64,000 bases of DNA from Gorsachius magnificus (taxonomy: Eukaryota > Chordata > Aves > Pelecaniformes > Ardeidae), in assembly GCA_034008185.1 (NCBI GenBank), contig CM067081.1, positions 186,517,510 through 186,581,509 on the forward strand. Reading direction: 5' to 3'. The notes beneath the pieces are model-generated. The model searched no databases, was not told the DNA's origin, and saw only the letters and a program-made list of their open reading frames with translations. Position 1 is the stretch's first letter. Every line of letters begins with the position of its first letter. The translations under genes and the position numbers were made by a program. Shown here piece by piece: positions 59,684 through 64,000 of the stretch.

Positions 59684-62600
59684 AATTTGAGATCAGGAAA
59701 CATAATATGGCAAGGCATGAAGGGGGGTTAGATGCCACAGTAAGAGAGTTGAACTAATCAATATTAAGAAGAGCAGTGCTTGGAGAAGACCAAGCGAACA
59801 GCTGTTTGTGGTGAATAGGAGAGCTCCAGGCTGAATGGTGGGGTTAGACTGAGAGAAATGGAGGTACGAGCTGAAATGTTTTATTGACTGAATTCACCAA
59901 GGGTAGCACTGAAGGAAGGTTTTGATTCCTGCCCCAAGGATGATTTTAAATTATTTTTAATCCAAAACTGATGTAAGTATAAAATGCATACGCGCTCCAG
60001 GCATCTTTATCAGGAACTCAATTTCTGTTTGACCTTAGTCATACTCTCCACTCCTTTTTCTCCTTCTGACCTCTTGCTTTTTGAAAATGTGAGTTTTAGC
60101 AAAAGGGGTGAAGATGGTACTTATTCAGGCCAATTAGTTGAAAGCCCCAAATTCATATCTCCATAGTCTGCTGCACCAGAGGGGTTGGCCTCTGATCCTA
60201 CCACCATTCTTTTTAAAGTTTGCCAGGCAATTCAGTGATCCCACCAAGGTTTGGACCATATTTGAACTTTAGGTGTTAGTATTCCCGGAATAAGTATTTC
60301 TGTACATGGCTATAGAAATGAAGTTAAGCAAAGCCCAGCAAAGTCTGAGACTGAATAGAACAGTATCTAAATGCCTTATCTTCCTGGAGAATGTGGCAGT
60401 CCCAGAAAACAGGCAAAGAGATAGATGACACAGATGGCTAAGACTGGATCCTATTCAAAGTATTTCATGTGCAATTCTGCCCATGTGCTTCTGATACTCA
60501 GTTATGCACCAGCGAGGCTATTTTACATGTGATCTCAGAATGTTTTGCATGACTCATCATTTTAAAAAGTTGTGAAGTGGGATTTGAAAGTTTCTGATTC
60601 ATATATTTTGATAGTTTTAATTATTTAAGCAGAGGAAGAAAAGGATCATTGTCATTGAACTGCACAAGCTAAGAAAGTAGTGCAATGTAATTAAACTTTA
60701 TAGCTTATAATATAAGTAAATTGCTTGTGCAGAGCAGGAAGATTTTTCCCCTCTATTATTCTGAACATTAAATACTGGCTGCTGCCCAAGAAAAGATAAT
60801 AAGCAAGACAGGACAGTGACTTTATCTGATATGTCAAATTTAGGTTTCCTTTGACGGAGGGAGCTCTAATCTGTGTCACACATCTCCCATAAATACAAGG
60901 AGCCATATATTTAAGCACTGAGCTGGTTTTTTTCTCTCCTTGTGTCTACAGCACGGCATCCTTTTAACATTTTGTCTAAATACTTACATTAAAATGGTTG
61001 TCATTACGTATCTGGTACACCATGCAGCACAGAGAGAGGTGCATTATTTTCTGATGTGATAAAGCTGTTAAAGAATTTCTTTTTAGTTTAAGTGTATTTA
61101 GTCATATGGTATATCAAATAAAGTTTTCAAAATGCCTTGAGTCTTGATCCAAGTGAGCATAAAACAAGATACTCAGTTAACTGACAGATCAGGTATATGT
61201 ATATAAATAGATCAGCTAAAACCACGGTAGGTAATCTTTTTCTGAAGACTATCTACACGAATGGGATTTTAGTCTCACTCCTGGGAAAACTGAAGTAGCT
61301 AAGATGCTTTAATGCATTCCTAAACCTATATCGGTTCATTTTTTAAACTGATATTGTGATTTTCCCTTTGCTACTTCATTTTTATCGTCTCTTATAGCTA
61401 TCCACATTGTCTTTCTTGATAGTGACTATCAGTTCATAGTCACTTATACGATGATCTTCATTGCTTCATTTCTTTAGATTATAGCTACAAAGGAAAGTAC
61501 CAATTGCTTCCACTTCCTGTTTTTTTGGATGATTTCTTCATCGCCTCTAAATTTTTTAAACTCACAGATGGAGATATGAAAAAATGTAGTCTTAACCTGC
61601 ATTTAGATTATTGACATGAAATATAATATTGCTTACCTGGCAGTACTTAAATTTACATAGTTAAAAAGTATACATCAGATATAACTGGTGTCTATAACAG
61701 CTTTACTTCTCCTTGTAAGCTCTTCTAACTACATTGGTCCCCAAAAAAAGGCAACATATTCTTTAGCTCTCTTTAAAAATACAGCAAATTCATAAGTAGA
61801 ATAGGATTTTTTTTTTACCCTTGTTCTCCAACTATTAGCTCCTTCTTAACTTTCTTCCATAGGCTGCCTGTTCCATGGATAATTATTTTGAACAGGAGCA
61901 GTCTCATAGAAGTTTCTGGTCCCACAGAGGCACTGTGTGGATTCTTAGAATCACCTCTCTTCCTACCTCCCTCTCCCGTGCAATGGCCAAATATCATTAT
62001 TTTTAGCAAAAAAGTAATAACTTGTGCCAAATATAAAATGTCATAGTTTTTTTTTTTCACAATGGACTAAAGGACAAATTAGGACTGCTCATAGACAACT
62101 GAGCTGGATTTTGACAACTCCTAATGCCTGTGCTGGAAGTTAATCAATCTAGTTAAAGAACATTCTCAGAAGGGACCTCTGCAGTGACGGAAGAGGTTCT
62201 GCTGCTCATAGTGCCTAGTCATTATGTCTTTGGATATCTGAAGCACAAAAAGTTTGGCCTGATTTATATTCTGGGTAGTTTATCTTTTTCACTGAATGCA
62301 ACAAAACAAATTTTCCATGAAGTCTTAATATCAGCCACTTGAACCAGAGTGTTGCAAAATGATCCACTTTTGCAGTATCAAAACATGTAATGCCAAAATA
62401 GCTGACCTAGTTTACTGAAGTAGAAAAATAAATAAATCACCTTTTATTCTGAGATCACAGCTGAACATGAACCTATTTGTGAAACTGAGCCTATGTGTAT
62501 GTATTTACTTGTTCCTGTGTAGAACTCAATTCTCATTCTCAATTAGAGCTTTCGTTATTTGTTAAAGCAATAGTTATGAAGTTTATCTATCTGTTTATGT

Positions 62601-64000
62601 TTCAAGGAGGAAGGCCCTTGTGGGGGAATGTAGATAATTATTGGCAGAGGAAAGGGAAGAATTTCTAAAAAAACAAAAACAATGCCCCAGGCTTTATCAT
62701 GCCATTCTGTCAAAATCTGTTACGCTACAAAGACCTTCAGATATGTGTGGTATTCCTGCTGACAGTGCTGAGTGTTTATACATGGGCAGATTACTCCCCT
62801 GTGTCCTCTGAAGACAATAGTGACAACATGGAATGAACCGATGTTTTTCAGCACTTTTTTAAGCCTCAGTCAATGTTAAATTCTATCCTTTGAGTTCAAT
62901 GAATCAAACCTGAATGCTAATAATTATTGTATTTGCAATCCCAGAGGCTTTACAACCCTTGAGAGAGAGCAGTACCATTCAATTAAAGAGGGATGAAACT
63001 CAGAGATCTGCCTTGTTAATTGGCCCAAATATCATGCAGTTAATGAAGTGTTTTCAAGGTTTCTGTAAGCTCATGAGATGTCTGAGTGATATCATTGCTG
63101 CAGACTCTATTAAGGAGGGGAGAATCTTTATCAATACTGAAGAATGCAAGTAGTCTAGGTGAAAAGGCTGACACACATTCCCAGCACGGAAATGAACATA
63201 TCCCTGATTATCTTTTTCTCTGTGTCTTCATAAATTTTTATGACCTCTTCTCTGTAAAACGTTTTAATGCAGTGGAGAAAGTGAGTGACAGTTAAACCTT
63301 CCCATGGCAGGGATGAACTAAATGTCTGTGGGCCCTCTCGCAGTTCCTTATACCCCAGTATCATGTACAAAGACCATGTATCGGTATCAATAACTGAAGA
63401 AGATTCTTCAGCTTCGCTCTTTAAAAGATTGGCTGCAACAGCTCTGTGTCTTGGGGTGTTCATTTGCTTTTGAAAAAGGGGAGGAGATGAGATGGCAGAT
63501 TTGTCAAGGGAGATACAGAAGGACCTGCTTTTAATGAACAGCAAAGTGCACCTCATCAACAGGAAGCTTAAACAAGGGACAAAGCTTCAAAAAGGTGGAG
63601 TGTTTTGTGTTCTTTTCCACATGGTGTTTAAAAAAATGCCCAAGAGTACAAAAAGATCCACTCAACACTGATAACCGTCTACTAATATAATTTCTGTTTT
63701 TCTTTGCCAGGCACACTGTACAAGCCCATTTACAAATATTGAGAATATAACCATCAGTTTAAGAGCAATGGGAGTGTGTTAAAAAGAGGATTTTTTTTTT
63801 TAAACATCTGGTTAAGGATATATGATATGGTAGCAAGAAGTGTGAGTAAAAAACCCAATTCCCTTTCTTAACTGCATACAACTGTTAGCATGTGTAAATA
63901 CTGTTTTTATCTTCTGGTTTCCCTTGACTAAAGGATGTAATGTAGTCAAAATTTGAGATTCTGTCATTGGATTTGTAGTTTGTATCTGCCCCAGCTGTGG
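59684..64000. other. Single-copy DNA, no gene seen
   Basis: No transposon, RNA gene or exon recognised. A small inverted repeat lies at 61421-61444 (AGTGACTAT and ATAGTCACT, 6-base loop). The minus-strand frame at 63155-63559 (134 codons) and its plus-strand overlaps show no known domain. T runs of about 10 bases occur near 61808, 62048 and 63791. Confidence 0.5.

Noticed and set aside
63155..63559. 134-codon minus-strand open frame as a gene
   Set aside because: No recognisable family, signal peptide or splice context. Length is within chance.
1..64000. tRNA, rRNA, CRISPR array or bacterial-type operon
   Set aside because: No tRNA A/B-box pair with cloverleaf, no rRNA-like sequence, no regularly spaced repeats, and no long or closely packed coding frames. 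The repeat content is vertebrate.

Overview
The window looks like a piece of a bird genome: AT-rich, mostly single-copy DNA with no recognisable protein-coding or structural RNA gene. Two repeat families point to a bird. The first is CR1 LINEs, with the typical 3' end (a 'GGTTGGACTAGATGACCT' core, then 'CCTTCCAACC' and an ATTCTATG-type tail). The second is a set of LTRs of the avian ERV-L type, which start TGTCCTGGTTT..GGCTGGGA and end GGGGTTAAACCACA. Family names come from memory of these motifs, not from a database search. Low gene content and sparse repeats suggest a gene desert or a very long intron. The sequence alone cannot tell which.

Layout. 1-20.2 kb: single-copy DNA with two old CR1 3' tails (4.3 and 5.8 kb), one near-perfect 36-base hairpin (9.26 kb) and a small inverted repeat (12.5 kb). 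20.2-21.5 kb: two ERV-L-type LTRs in opposite orientation, 228 bases apart. 21.5-35.5 kb: single-copy DNA. 35.5-36.7 kb: a mosaic of three LTR pieces in alternating orientation. 36.7-40.4 kb: single-copy DNA. 40.4-41.3 kb: a minus-strand CR1 in which the reverse-transcriptase core has been deleted. 45.8-47.3 kb: an old CR1 whose 3' tail is abutted by an 862-base solo LTR of a different, CpG-rich family. This LTR has TG..CA ends and a perfect 5-base target duplication, CCTAG. 47.9-48.65 kb: a young 5'-truncated CR1 that still has an open frame for the end of ORF2. 48.65-64 kb: single-copy DNA with simple repeats and a purine-rich tract at 59.6 kb.

Nothing here works together as an operon or pathway. 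The readable history is one of transposable-element insertion, decay and rearrangement. The open frames in the single-copy DNA are short (the longest wholly outside repeats is 145 codons), resemble no family I recognise and are of a size expected by chance. I found no convincing new biological system. The points most worth checking are the CpG-rich solo LTR, the LTR mosaic, the internally deleted CR1 and the 9.26 kb hairpin.
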